This document shows, in pieces, positions 34,724 to 43,120 of a stretch of 43,530 bases of DNA. The position numbers were made by a program, and so were the translations under genes. The notes below the pieces were generated by a model. The model ran no database searches and was not told where the DNA came from. It was given only the letters and a program-made list of their open reading frames with translations. Origin of the DNA: Anaerolineae bacterium (lineage in GTDB: Bacteria; Desulfobacterota; Desulfobacteria; Desulfobacterales; ETH-SRB1); the NCBI GenBank assembly GCA_035529315.1, contig DATKWZ010000049.1, positions 1-43,530 of the forward strand, written 5' to 3'. Within the stretch, counting starts at the first letter, position 1. Each line of letters starts with the position of its first letter.

Positions 34724-35665
34724 ATGGTAAAAAAAACAGCATTTCTTTTTCCAGGCCAGGGGTCTCAGTCAATCGGCATGGGTCTTGAGCTTTATCAGGA
34801 ATACGATTTTGTGCGGGAAGTTTTTGACATGGCAGAAGAGATCACGAAGATACATTTATCAAGACTCTGCTTTAATGGCCCCATGGAAGATCTTACCCAA
34901 ACCGTTAACCTTCAACCCGCTGTAACTGCCGTGAACCTTGCCTGTCTTGCCGCAGTGAAAAAGGAGGGGGTAAAAGCTGATATTACGGCTGGTCACAGTC
35001 TCGGCGAATATAGCGCGCTGTATGCATCGGGGGCTGTTTCAAAAGAGGATGTGTGCAGCCTTGTTTTAAAGCGGGGAGAGTTGATGCACAGGGAATCTAC
35101 CAGGCATAAAGGGGCTATGCATGCAATCATTGGACTTTCGATAGATGCTGTTGATAAACTTGTTAAAGAGGTCCGGGCAGAAGGGGTTGTGGCTGTGGCA
35201 AATCACAATACTGCATATCAAATCGTTATAACCGGCGCTCCTGCTCAGGTTGAGAAGGTTTCCTCGCTTGCTTCCTTACAGGGAGCAAAAACAATCCCTT
35301 TAAAGGTAAGCGGGGCATGGCACAGCGAATTGATAAAAGGGGCTGAAGATGAATTCAAGGGATTTCTTGAAACCGTTCCCTTTAATGCGCCTGAGATACC
35401 CATAGTACATAATGTTACTGCGGACTTTGCAATGAATTCGGATGAAATTAAGGAAGTTATGGCAAAACAGTTTTGCAGCCCTGTCAGGTGGTATGATTCA
35501 ATGCGCAGGCTGATGGATGAAAAGGTAGAAATTTTTGCAGAGATCGGCCCGGGGAAGGTGCTTGCCGGTTTGTTAAAAAAGATTTTGCCGGAAAATTATC
35601 CCTGCAAAATCTATAATATAAACAACATGAAGACTCTTGAAGCTTTTCTTAAAGAGATTACTTAG
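34724..35665 (+). CDS. fabD: Malonyl-CoA:ACP transacylase FabD
   Basis: A 313-residue enzyme loading malonyl groups onto acyl carrier protein for fatty-acid synthesis. FPGQGSQSIGMG is at the N-terminus, the catalytic serine is S92 in GHSLGEYSALY, and the partner His appears in SGAWHSELI near residue 203. Length and motifs are full family type. It follows hemA by 22 bases, though no other fatty-acid gene is adjacent. Confidence 0.95.
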   Translation: MVKKTAFLFPGQGSQSIGMGLELYQEYDFVREVFDMAEEITKIHLSRLCFNGPMEDLTQTVNLQPAVTAVNLACLAAVKKEGVKADITAGHSLGEYSALYASGAVSKEDVCSLVLKRGELMHRESTRHKGAMHAIIGLSIDAVDKLVKEVRAEGVVAVANHNTAYQIVITGAPAQVEKVSSLASLQGAKTIPLKVSGAWHSELIKGAEDEFKGFLETVPFNAPEIPIVHNVTADFAMNSDEIKEVMAKQFCSPVRWYDSMRRLMDEKVEIFAEIGPGKVLAGLLKKILPENYPCKIYNINNMKTLEAFLKEIT

Positions 35666-35777
35666 CACTCTGAATTCGACTTTTTACGACATCATCAAAT
35701 TTTATCTTTACTAATAGATTAAATTATGTTTAAAGATTAATTTTTTAAAATCATTATAATTTTTTGAGAGATTGACT

Positions 35778-36140
35778 ATGAAAAAGAATGATGTAGAATT
35801 TTTTAAAGAATTTCTAACCTGTCGGCTGGAAGAGCTTTTGAACCACGCGGATGATGCTGTTTCCGGCATGACCGTTCAGAAAGAGAATTATCCGGATCCA
35901 ACGGATCGCGCCTCCCTTGAGGAGAACCGCAATTTTATGCTTCGTATAAGAGACAGGGAAAGCAAGCTGATAAAGAAGATTAAAAAAGCCCTTGATCGCA
36001 TTGATGACGGCACCTTCGGAATTTGTGAAAAGTGCGGAGAAGATATTTCTGTTAAACGTCTTAAGGCCAGACCCGTTACCACACAATGTATTGGATGCAA
36101 AACCGAAGAGGAGTCTCTGGAAAAAGCTCTTGGATTATAA
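35778..36140 (+). CDS. DksA/TraR family zinc-finger regulator
   Basis: A 120-residue protein of the DksA/TraR type, which binds RNA polymerase with ppGpp. The helical hairpin is followed by zinc finger CEKCGEDISVKRLKARP then CIGCKTEEE (C4). The N-terminal coiled coil matches a short DksA. The ATG at 35778 fits better than the TTG at 35772. Its 3' end overlaps the next reading frame. Confidence 0.87.
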   Translation: MKKNDVEFFKEFLTCRLEELLNHADDAVSGMTVQKENYPDPTDRASLEENRNFMLRIRDRESKLIKKIKKALDRIDDGTFGICEKCGEDISVKRLKARPVTTQCIGCKTEEESLEKALGL

Positions 36141-36996
36141 AAAGTATGTGGGGATAGATCTTCACATCCACTCTACAGCTTCGGACGGAACACTCTCTCC
36201 CCCGGAAATCATTTCCCTTGCCCATAGTCTTAACATGGGCGCTATTTCAATAACGGATCACGATACTATTGACGGCTCAAAAGAGGCGTTTGCCCTTGAC
36301 ATACCCCCTTCCTTGAAACTTTTAGCTGGTGTTGAAATTAGTGTATCTTCCAATTCGCGGCTTCCCTATACAGGAAGCTTCCACATGTTGGGCTATTCTA
36401 TCAGGCTTGATGATCCGGCTTTGAACCGGACGCTTGATATGCTTCAGGAGGCCAGGAGAAATCGGAACCCAAGAATTGTTAAGTGTCTTAATAATCTGGG
36501 GATAAATTTTTCTTTAAAAGATGTTGCGGATGAATTTGGCGAAGGCCAACTTGGAAGACCTCATATTGCCCAGCTTATGGTAAAAAGAGGTTTCGTGAAA
36601 TCGTTTAATGAAGCATTTGATAAATATCTTGGGGCCGGCAGGCCGGCATATATTGATAAATATCGCCTTGACTGCGGACAGGCAATTGAGATTATACTTG
36701 CTGCAGGAGGTATTCCCGTACTGGCTCATCCCTTTTTTATGCACATTGAAAATAAAAACCTCTTTGAAGATTTTATTGTAAACCTGAAGGAATTAGGCCT
36801 TAAGGGGATAGAGACCTATTATCCCGCTCACTCGCCTGATCTAACCGCCTTTTATGTTGAAATTGCAAAACGTTATGACCTGTTGATGACCGGAGGGACC
36901 GATTTTCACGGTTCTATTAAACCTGATATAAAAATAGGATCAGGCAGGGGCGATCTTTTTGTACCTTATGAACTTTATGAGAAATTAATAAAGTGA
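36130..36996 (+). CDS. PHP domain phosphoesterase, RNase AM / YciV-like
   Basis: About 288 residues with the PHP fold. The first metal site is GIDLHIHSTASDGTLSP, followed by SITDHDTIDG, GVEISVS, VLAHPFF and TGGTDFHGS, the complete PHP metal set. Members hydrolyse 3',5'-bisphosphates or RNA 5' ends. The start is uncertain: TTG at 36130, which overlaps dksA, or GTG at 36148. The open frame extends further upstream inside dksA and is not coding there. Confidence 0.83.
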   Translation: MDYKKYVGIDLHIHSTASDGTLSPPEIISLAHSLNMGAISITDHDTIDGSKEAFALDIPPSLKLLAGVEISVSSNSRLPYTGSFHMLGYSIRLDDPALNRTLDMLQEARRNRNPRIVKCLNNLGINFSLKDVADEFGEGQLGRPHIAQLMVKRGFVKSFNEAFDKYLGAGRPAYIDKYRLDCGQAIEIILAAGGIPVLAHPFFMHIENKNLFEDFIVNLKELGLKGIETYYPAHSPDLTAFYVEIAKRYDLLMTGGTDFHGSIKPDIKIGSGRGDLFVPYELYEKLIK

Positions 36997-36999
36997 GCT

Positions 37000-37190
37000 A
37001 AAGTGCCTAAAGTGCCTAAAGTTAAGGAATCCTGTTTGTTTTGACGTTATGCACTTGAATCAGCTTGTCAAGCGTACATGCCAGTGTCCGGCAGGGTTTC
37101 AAGTAACTGAACAAAAGTCAAAATTGGCAGCGCCGAAGGCGCATTCCTTAACTTTAGGCACTTGTAACTTTTAGTTTAGGCACTTCTAGT
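37000..37190. mobile_element. Inverted-repeat element with GTGCCTAAAG words, no gene
   Basis: A perfect 21-base inverted repeat (37010-37030 with 37143-37163; both contain AAGTGCCTAAAG or its complement) is extended by further GTGCCTAAA words outside, up to about 37000 and 37190. The 112-base core has no gene. TTTTGAC and GTCAAAA continue the pairing inside, and GCGCCGAAGGCGC (37130-37142) is a small hairpin next to the right arm. Same plan as the S23 cassette, without the gene. Confidence 0.55.
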
Positions 37191-37204
37191 CATCAGGAAA
37201 TGAA

Positions 37205-37912
37205 ATGAAACAGATAGATCTTTCTGAATTTGAACAAAAATTTCTATATAAATTTAATGATATCAATATCCTTGATGAAGCTCTCAGCCACAGTTCGTTT
37301 GTCAATGAACAGCCTGGCACAGACATGAAAGATAACGAACGGCTTGAATTTTTGGGAGACGCCGTATTAGACCTTGTTATTGGGCATATTCTCATGCGGC
37401 GATATCCGGATATAGATGAGGGTGATCTGTCCAGAATGCGCGCTATCCTTGTTAATGAATCTCAGCTTGCAACCATTGCGGATAAAATAGAGTTGGGTCG
37501 ATATATTAAATTAGGCAAGGGAGAGATTCAGACAAACGGCAAGGAAAAGAAATCAATTCTGGCTGATACGTTTGAGGCCGTTATTGCTGCTGTATATCTG
37601 GATGGCGGGTTTGACGCGGCATTTAAAATTATAGACGCTCATTTTTCATCCCTCTTTCATCTTGTTTCAGCCCCTGCAGCGGATCATGATTACAAAAGCC
37701 GGATACAGGAACTTGTCCAGGAAGCCCATAATGAAGCACCTGTTTACAGTGTCATAAGTGCAAGCGGACCGGATCATGACAAGACATTCAATGTGCAACT
37801 TAAGGTTTACGAAGTAGTTGTAGATGGTAGCGGCAAAAGTAAAAAGATCGCCGAGCAGGATGCAGCTAAAAAAGCGCTTGAAATTTTAATGAAAAATGAC
37901 AATAACACATAA
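37205..37912 (+). CDS. rnc: Ribonuclease III
   Basis: A 235-residue endonuclease cleaving double-stranded RNA, including rRNA precursors. The RNase III signature NERLEFLGDAVLDLVIGH (about residues 43-60) is intact, with LADTFEAVIAAVYLDGG providing the second acidic site, and a double-stranded RNA-binding domain follows (about 160-232, ending KKIAEQDAAKKALEIL). The stop region overlaps the start of the next gene by 17 bases. Confidence 0.96.
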   Translation: MKQIDLSEFEQKFLYKFNDINILDEALSHSSFVNEQPGTDMKDNERLEFLGDAVLDLVIGHILMRRYPDIDEGDLSRMRAILVNESQLATIADKIELGRYIKLGKGEIQTNGKEKKSILADTFEAVIAAVYLDGGFDAAFKIIDAHFSSLFHLVSAPAADHDYKSRIQELVQEAHNEAPVYSVISASGPDHDKTFNVQLKVYEVVVDGSGKSKKIAEQDAAKKALEILMKNDNNT

Positions 37913-38921
37913 GCCTTTTATTATTCCTGTTTTTCTTCCCAATGTCGGATGTCCTCACCAGTGTGCTTTTTGCAATCAGACCGCAATAACAGGTAAAAAG
38001 CGAAAAACAATTTCCGCTGAAAAGCTTGGCTCGTACATTAATGAGTTTCTGAATTACAGAAGACCCTGTAGGAAAGGGGTCCAGATCGCATTCTACGGCG
38101 GAAATTTTTTAGGGCTGAAAAGTGATTATGCCGGCTCATTACTTAACGAGGCATCAAAGTTTGTAAGCCAGGGAAAGGTTGACAGCATAAGGTTTTCCAC
38201 CAGGCCTGATACTGTAAACAATGAGCGGCTTGATTCTATAAAGGATTTTCCGGTTGCAACCATTGAACTTGGTGTTCAGTCCATGGATGACCGTGTGTTG
38301 ACAATGGCCATGCGGGGACACAGCTCTGTTGACACGGAAAAAGCTGTTTGTTTGTTAAAAGAACGAAATTATGAGATCGGACTGCAGATGATGGTGGGGC
38401 TGCCCGGTGATGACGAAACAGGGGCTCTTGAAACAGGCCGCAGGATTGCAGAGATGAAGCCTGGTTTTGTCAGGATTTATCCCACTGTCGTCCTTGTCGG
38501 CAGTGTTCTTGCCGATTGGTATAAAAAGGGTGAATATGTTCCGTTGCCCCTTGAACAATGCGTAACCCTTGTAAAGAATCTTTATTTATTGTTTAAAAAA
38601 AACAGGATTAATGTAATACGCATGGGGCTTCAGGCGTCGGAGGGCCTTGACAAGAGGTCAACAATGCTGGCAGGGCCATATCATCCAGCCTTTGGTGACC
38701 TTGTATATTCTGAAATCTTTCTTGATAAGGCTGAATCTATACTGGAATCAAAAGAAAAATTACATGATATAATTTCAATAAAGGTTAATCCGAAAAATAT
38801 TTCCAAAATGAGGGGCTTAAAAAACAGGAATATCAAAATACTAAAACAAAAATTTCACGTCAGATCGGTTGAGATTATACCTGATATGACGCTTTCAGAG
38901 AACATGCTGGAGATTGATTGA
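37896..38921 (+). CDS. Radical SAM protein, Elp3/HemN-like
   Basis: A 341-residue radical SAM enzyme. The cluster motif CPHQCAFCNQ is at residues 20-29, and FYGGNFLG and a conserved GVQSMDDRVLTMAMRGH follow, as in the oxygen-independent coproporphyrinogen-like/Elp3-like subgroup. The substrate is unknown. It overlaps RNase III by 17 bases, which suggests co-expression. Uncharacterised in this context. Confidence 0.88.
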   Translation: MTITHKPFIIPVFLPNVGCPHQCAFCNQTAITGKKRKTISAEKLGSYINEFLNYRRPCRKGVQIAFYGGNFLGLKSDYAGSLLNEASKFVSQGKVDSIRFSTRPDTVNNERLDSIKDFPVATIELGVQSMDDRVLTMAMRGHSSVDTEKAVCLLKERNYEIGLQMMVGLPGDDETGALETGRRIAEMKPGFVRIYPTVVLVGSVLADWYKKGEYVPLPLEQCVTLVKNLYLLFKKNRINVIRMGLQASEGLDKRSTMLAGPYHPAFGDLVYSEIFLDKAESILESKEKLHDIISIKVNPKNISKMRGLKNRNIKILKQKFHVRSVEIIPDMTLSENMLEID

Positions 38922-38943
38922 GGGTAATCATTATGAATTCGAC

Positions 38944-41355
38944 TCACATGTCTGATTTATAAAACTGTTCAGGTTCTGTTATAGAATCCGATTTTTTTGT
39001 ATATTCTGTTGGAACGGTTCCTTCCTTGAAGCATTCAAAAATTGTCTTTTTAGACTCAACAGCAGGCAGCAGACCTGTTTCAGCATCAATTTTTGAGAAA
39101 ACAATCCCTTCCGGCACATTAAAAATTCTGACAGGTTTATCTTTAAGAATTTTTTTCATAAAACCAAGCCATATAGGGCTTGCCGCTCTGGAACCTGTTT
39201 CCGCCTTACCAAGGCAGTTTTCATCATCAAAACCCACCCAGACGCCTGTAATATAACGCGGCGTATATCCAACAAACCAGGCATCATGCAGATTGTTAGT
39301 TGTGCCGGTTTTGCCTGCAGCCGGTCTGTTTAATGCCCGCACCCTGCGGCCGGTTCCATTATTGACCGCACTTTCAAGAAGGCTTGTCATGATATAGGCC
39401 GTGTTCGCTTCTATTACCTTTTTCTTTTCAGGTTTTATTTGTTCTATAACATTTCCATCTCTGTCAACAATTTTCGTAATAAAGACAGGTTCCACAAGAT
39501 AACCGAGATTGGCAAAAACCGAATATGCCCTGACTATCTCGAACAAAGATACTCCTGAAGAACCAAGGGCTAATGAAAGATCTCTGTTTAAATTCGAGGT
39601 AATACCGAGCTTCCTGGCGTAATCTATGGCATAGTCAATGCCAATATCTCTTAGAATCTTAATAGTTATAACATTGCGCGATTTTGCAAGAGCATCGCGT
39701 AAAAGGGTGGGGCCGTAAAATTTTTCTCCATAGTTCTTAGGTTTCCAGGTGAAGTCACGCTCCGTGTCCTGGAAAACAATGGGTGAATCAATTATTATGC
39801 TTGCAGGTGTATATCCCTTGTCAAGCGCTGCCGCATATATTATCGGTTTAAAAGCCGATCCAGGCTGTCGTCTTGATTGCGTGGCTCTGTTAAACTGGCT
39901 TTCCCGGAAACCCAGCCCCCCTATCATTGCCTTTACAAGACCTGTTTCATTTTCAACACACAGCAAGGCAGCCTGGGCATTTGCTTTCTGCTCAAGGGCA
40001 AGCTCCCATATATCTGAATTTTCTGTTTTACCTTTAATTCTGGCCAGAATAATATCTCCTGTTTTTAGAGCATCTCCTGGATGTTCGAGCCTGCATTCAT
40101 AGTGGGGGACCTCGGGGTCTGGTTTTCTTGCCCAGCGCATATCGGCAATTTTTATTATACCCCGGGCATTTCCAATGCGAACAGTCGCGGTATTATTAAT
40201 GTTGTCAATTGAGATTACAACGCCTGTGACGATTTTTTCTTCAGCAACAAGGTCTTTTTCTTTATCCAGCTCATTTTGAATTTCTTGTGAAAAGGCTTCG
40301 ATTTCTTCCACGGCAATATGCTTTAAAGGCCCCCGGTAACCCTGACGTTTATCAAGAGCTATCAAGCCTTTTTCTATTTCTGCCCGGGCTGTTTTTTGCG
40401 TATCAATATTTATGGCCGTATAAATTTTTAGCCCCTCCCTGTATAAGGTGTCAGGGCCATATTTTTTTTCAATGTAACGTCTTATATGTTCCGTGTAAAA
40501 AGGAGCTTCATTAATAAACCAGTTACGTTTGGGCTTTATATCAAGCTTTGCATTTATGGCCTCCGCGGCTTGAATATTGGTTATATAGCCTTCGGCAACC
40601 ATTCGATTTAAAACATATATCTGGCGCTGTTTTGCTCTTTCAGGATATCTGAAAGGGGAATATCGGCTGGGAGCCTGGGGTAATCCTGCCAAAACAGAGC
40701 ATTCGGCAAGGTTAAGCTCTTTGACCGGTTTATTGAAATAATTTTCGGAAGCCGCTTCTACTCCATATGCCCCATGCCCTAAGTATATTTGATTCAGATA
40801 CAAAAAAAGTATTTCTTCTTTAGTAAATGTTTTGTCTATTCTATATGCCAGGATAGCCTCTTTTATTTTCCGGCTGTAACTTCTTTCCGGTGTTAAAAAA
40901 AAGGACTTTGTAACCTGTTGCGTAATAGTGCTGCCGCCCTGAACAATGGTTCCTGCTTCGATATTTTTTAAAAAAGCTCTGACAATGCTGGAAAAATCTA
41001 TTCCTTTGTGTTTTAAGAATCTCGCGTCCTCTGCGGCGATAAAGGCGTCAATCATTACCTGCGGGATATCAGGCAAAGGAACCACAATTCTGCGTTCTTT
41101 ATAAAACTCGGCAATCTTTGTGCTGTTGTCGGAAAAGACCGTTGTGATCAAAGGAGGACGGTAATCTGCCAGAGAAGATATTTGAGGAAGATCTTTACAC
41201 AGGTAAAAATAAATGCCGGCAGCTGAAAATCCTCCGAATATTATAAGGAAAAGTATTGACCATAAAAGGAATCTGACAATTTTTAAGAAATAGCTGTCCT
41301 GTTCCTCTCTGGCGCGTTTTTTTAATATCTGTGAGGCGTTTTTAAGTTTTGTCAT
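38944..41355 (-). CDS. mrcA: Penicillin-binding protein 1A
   Basis: An 803-residue bifunctional peptidoglycan synthase. Membrane anchor about residues 27-50, glycosyltransferase (GT51) domain about 65-240 with EDARFLKHKGID and GGSTITQQVTKSFFL, an OB-type linker, then transpeptidase with SxxK in PGSAFKP, SRN, and KTGTT near 690. All motifs are intact. It is transcribed alone on the minus strand and converges with the radical SAM gene. Confidence 0.95.
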   Translation of the reverse strand: MTKLKNASQILKKRAREEQDSYFLKIVRFLLWSILFLIIFGGFSAAGIYFYLCKDLPQISSLADYRPPLITTVFSDNSTKIAEFYKERRIVVPLPDIPQVMIDAFIAAEDARFLKHKGIDFSSIVRAFLKNIEAGTIVQGGSTITQQVTKSFFLTPERSYSRKIKEAILAYRIDKTFTKEEILFLYLNQIYLGHGAYGVEAASENYFNKPVKELNLAECSVLAGLPQAPSRYSPFRYPERAKQRQIYVLNRMVAEGYITNIQAAEAINAKLDIKPKRNWFINEAPFYTEHIRRYIEKKYGPDTLYREGLKIYTAINIDTQKTARAEIEKGLIALDKRQGYRGPLKHIAVEEIEAFSQEIQNELDKEKDLVAEEKIVTGVVISIDNINNTATVRIGNARGIIKIADMRWARKPDPEVPHYECRLEHPGDALKTGDIILARIKGKTENSDIWELALEQKANAQAALLCVENETGLVKAMIGGLGFRESQFNRATQSRRQPGSAFKPIIYAAALDKGYTPASIIIDSPIVFQDTERDFTWKPKNYGEKFYGPTLLRDALAKSRNVITIKILRDIGIDYAIDYARKLGITSNLNRDLSLALGSSGVSLFEIVRAYSVFANLGYLVEPVFITKIVDRDGNVIEQIKPEKKKVIEANTAYIMTSLLESAVNNGTGRRVRALNRPAAGKTGTTNNLHDAWFVGYTPRYITGVWVGFDDENCLGKAETGSRAASPIWLGFMKKILKDKPVRIFNVPEGIVFSKIDAETGLLPAVESKKTIFECFKEGTVPTEYTKKSDSITEPEQFYKSDM

Positions 41356-41826
41356 AATCTATTGCAAATCACCGATTGTATCGTAAAAAGTGAAAAAACT
41401 ACTTTTATGAAATGTGTCAGGTATTAGGTGTCAAGAAACCCCTTAAACTATTATTACTAACAAATGGCTACCTCTTAAGCAAGGGATATTCAGCACAGAT
41501 TATATGAATTTTCTTTTAGGTGATTGATTAAGTCCGGACACCTGTGTTAAAAGTATAAAATGGACTTAGAAAGCTTTCATAGCCATGCTCACGCGGTTTT
41601 ATTTTTTTTATGCGCGACACTTGGTATCAGCGTCACAACCAAGGCCAACAGATGGCGTGCCCCTCGTGGTTCAAGCCTTTTTAATTACCATAATAGTATC
41701 TATCGCAGAATATTCGGGCTGTAATCGCTGATTTTATTTTGATGCTATTGACATTGTTTCATATCGAAGTTACTTTAAAAATTTGATTTTTGTAACAGTT
41801 TAGCTTTTTAAAGAGGAAAATATATT
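41356..41826. other. 471-base spacer before hisI
   Basis: No gene found. Close to the PBP1A start is a third, diverged TCGTAAAAAGTC hairpin (41381-41410), then TTAACAC-type words (41413-41432). The middle 41500-41700 is unremarkable. A weak promoter may serve hisI: TTGACA at 41748-41753, 17 bases and TACTTT at 41771-41776. Confidence 0.5.
41381..41410 (+). repeat. TCGTAAAAAGTC hairpin repeat, copy 3 (degenerate)
   Basis: TCGTAAAAAGTG, then AAAAAACT and ACTTTTATGAAA. Same layout as the copies at 12331-12391 and 29822-29878, but shorter. Confidence 0.5.
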
Positions 41827-42204
41827 ATGATCAAACTTGATTTCAGTAAGCTGGGCGGTCTTTTGCCGGCCATAGTCCAGGATTATCAAAGCAACGAAGT
41901 GCTGATGCTTGCTTTTATGAATGAAGAAGCATGGGCGGCCACGCTTTCCACGGGCAAAGCCACCTATTATAGCCGCACCCGCAAGGAATTATGGGTAAAA
42001 GGCAAAACATCAGGAAATATGCAGATTGTAAAGGAAATCAGAATTGATTGTGATAATGACACTGTGCTTTTGAAAGTTGAGCAGATCGGCGGAGCCGCGT
42101 GTCACATGGGATATAAGAGCTGTTTTTTTAAAAAAATTGAACATGGGTCGATCAAGGTTATTGGGAAACCCGTGTTTGACCCTGAGGAGATATATAAAAA
42201 ATGA
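41827..42204 (+). CDS. hisI: Phosphoribosyl-AMP cyclohydrolase HisI
   Basis: A 125-residue enzyme of histidine synthesis opening the purine ring of phosphoribosyl-AMP. The family segments [46 protein letters not shown] and [11 protein letters not shown] are intact; the Cys and Asp residues bind the zinc and magnesium ions. No fused HisE domain. Overlaps hisG by four bases (ATGA). Confidence 0.95.
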   Translation: MIKLDFSKLGGLLPAIVQDYQSNEVLMLAFMNEEAWAATLSTGKATYYSRTRKELWVKGKTSGNMQIVKEIRIDCDNDTVLLKVEQIGGAACHMGYKSCFFKKIEHGSIKVIGKPVFDPEEIYKK

Positions 42205-43076
42205 AAACAAAATTAAAACTGGGAATTCCCAAGGGAAGTCTGCAAAACGCTACAATCGCGCTGTTCAAGCGCTCAGGGTGGACGATTAATGTCAACGGCA
42301 GAAGTTACTTTCCTGAAATCAACGACGATACAATAGAATGCACCATATGCAGGGCTCAGGAAATGTCACGTTATGTTGAGAGTGGAACTCTTGATGCAGG
42401 GCTTACAGGCAAGGACTGGATAGCTGAAAACAGTTCCGATGTTCATGTTATAAGCGACCTTGTTTATTCCAAGGTTAGCGCGCGGCCCGCGCGATGGGTT
42501 CTCGCGGTTCCTTATGATTCTCCGATCAAGAAAATCGAGGATCTTCAAGGAAAGAAGATCGCGACCGAGCTGGTGGAATTTACAAGAAGATATTTTGCCG
42601 AGCGTGGGATCGATGTAATCGTTGAATTTTCGTGGGGGGCGACCGAGGCAAAGGTTGTTTCAGGGCTTGCGGATGCCATTGTAGAGGTTACGGAAACCGA
42701 AACCACCATAAAGGCGCATGGTCTTCAAATTATCCACGAATTGATGCAGACCAATACCCGGTTGATAGCAAATCACAATGTTTGGAAGAACCCTGAAAAG
42801 AGAGAAAAGCTCGAACAGATTGCTCTTTTGCTAAAAGGAGCTCTTTTAGGTGAAAAACTAGTCGGACTTAAGATGAATGTTCCTGAAACACTTCTTGAAG
42901 ATGTTGTATTGTTGCTGCCGAGTCTTAATGCTCCAACGGTCTCTCCTCTTTACAAGTCAAAATGGTTTTCGGTTGAGACAGTGGTTAGCTCGGATAAAGT
43001 AAGGGAGCTTATACCAAAACTGTTAAAAAGCGGAGCCGAAGGTATAATAGAATATCCGCTAAATAAGGTTGTATAG
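42201..43076 (+). CDS. hisG: ATP phosphoribosyltransferase HisG (long form)
   Basis: A 291-residue first enzyme of histidine synthesis. Residues 1-210 are the catalytic periplasmic-binding-protein-like fold ([56 protein letters not shown]). The C-terminal 75 residues form the regulatory ACT-like domain of the long form, so no HisZ is needed. Its stop TAG lies in a GGATTA repeat. Confidence 0.95.
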   Translation: MKTKLKLGIPKGSLQNATIALFKRSGWTINVNGRSYFPEINDDTIECTICRAQEMSRYVESGTLDAGLTGKDWIAENSSDVHVISDLVYSKVSARPARWVLAVPYDSPIKKIEDLQGKKIATELVEFTRRYFAERGIDVIVEFSWGATEAKVVSGLADAIVEVTETETTIKAHGLQIIHELMQTNTRLIANHNVWKNPEKREKLEQIALLLKGALLGEKLVGLKMNVPETLLEDVVLLLPSLNAPTVSPLYKSKWFSVETVVSSDKVRELIPKLLKSGAEGIIEYPLNKVV

Positions 43077-43116
43077 GGATTAGAGGATTAGAGGATTAAG
43101 GATTAGGGGATCAGGT
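43075..43116 (+). repeat. GGATTA word repeat after hisG
   Basis: At least five GGATTA/GGGATTAG units, starting inside the hisG stop codon and ending just before the aminotransferase start, whose AGGGGATCAGG ribosome-site region it supplies. Confidence 0.6.
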
Positions 43117-43120
43117 TAAA

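Noticed and set aside
41500..41740. Degenerate transposase or gene remnant before hisI
   Set aside because: No frame shows a recognisable motif in either strand; only unremarkable intergenic sequence is visible.
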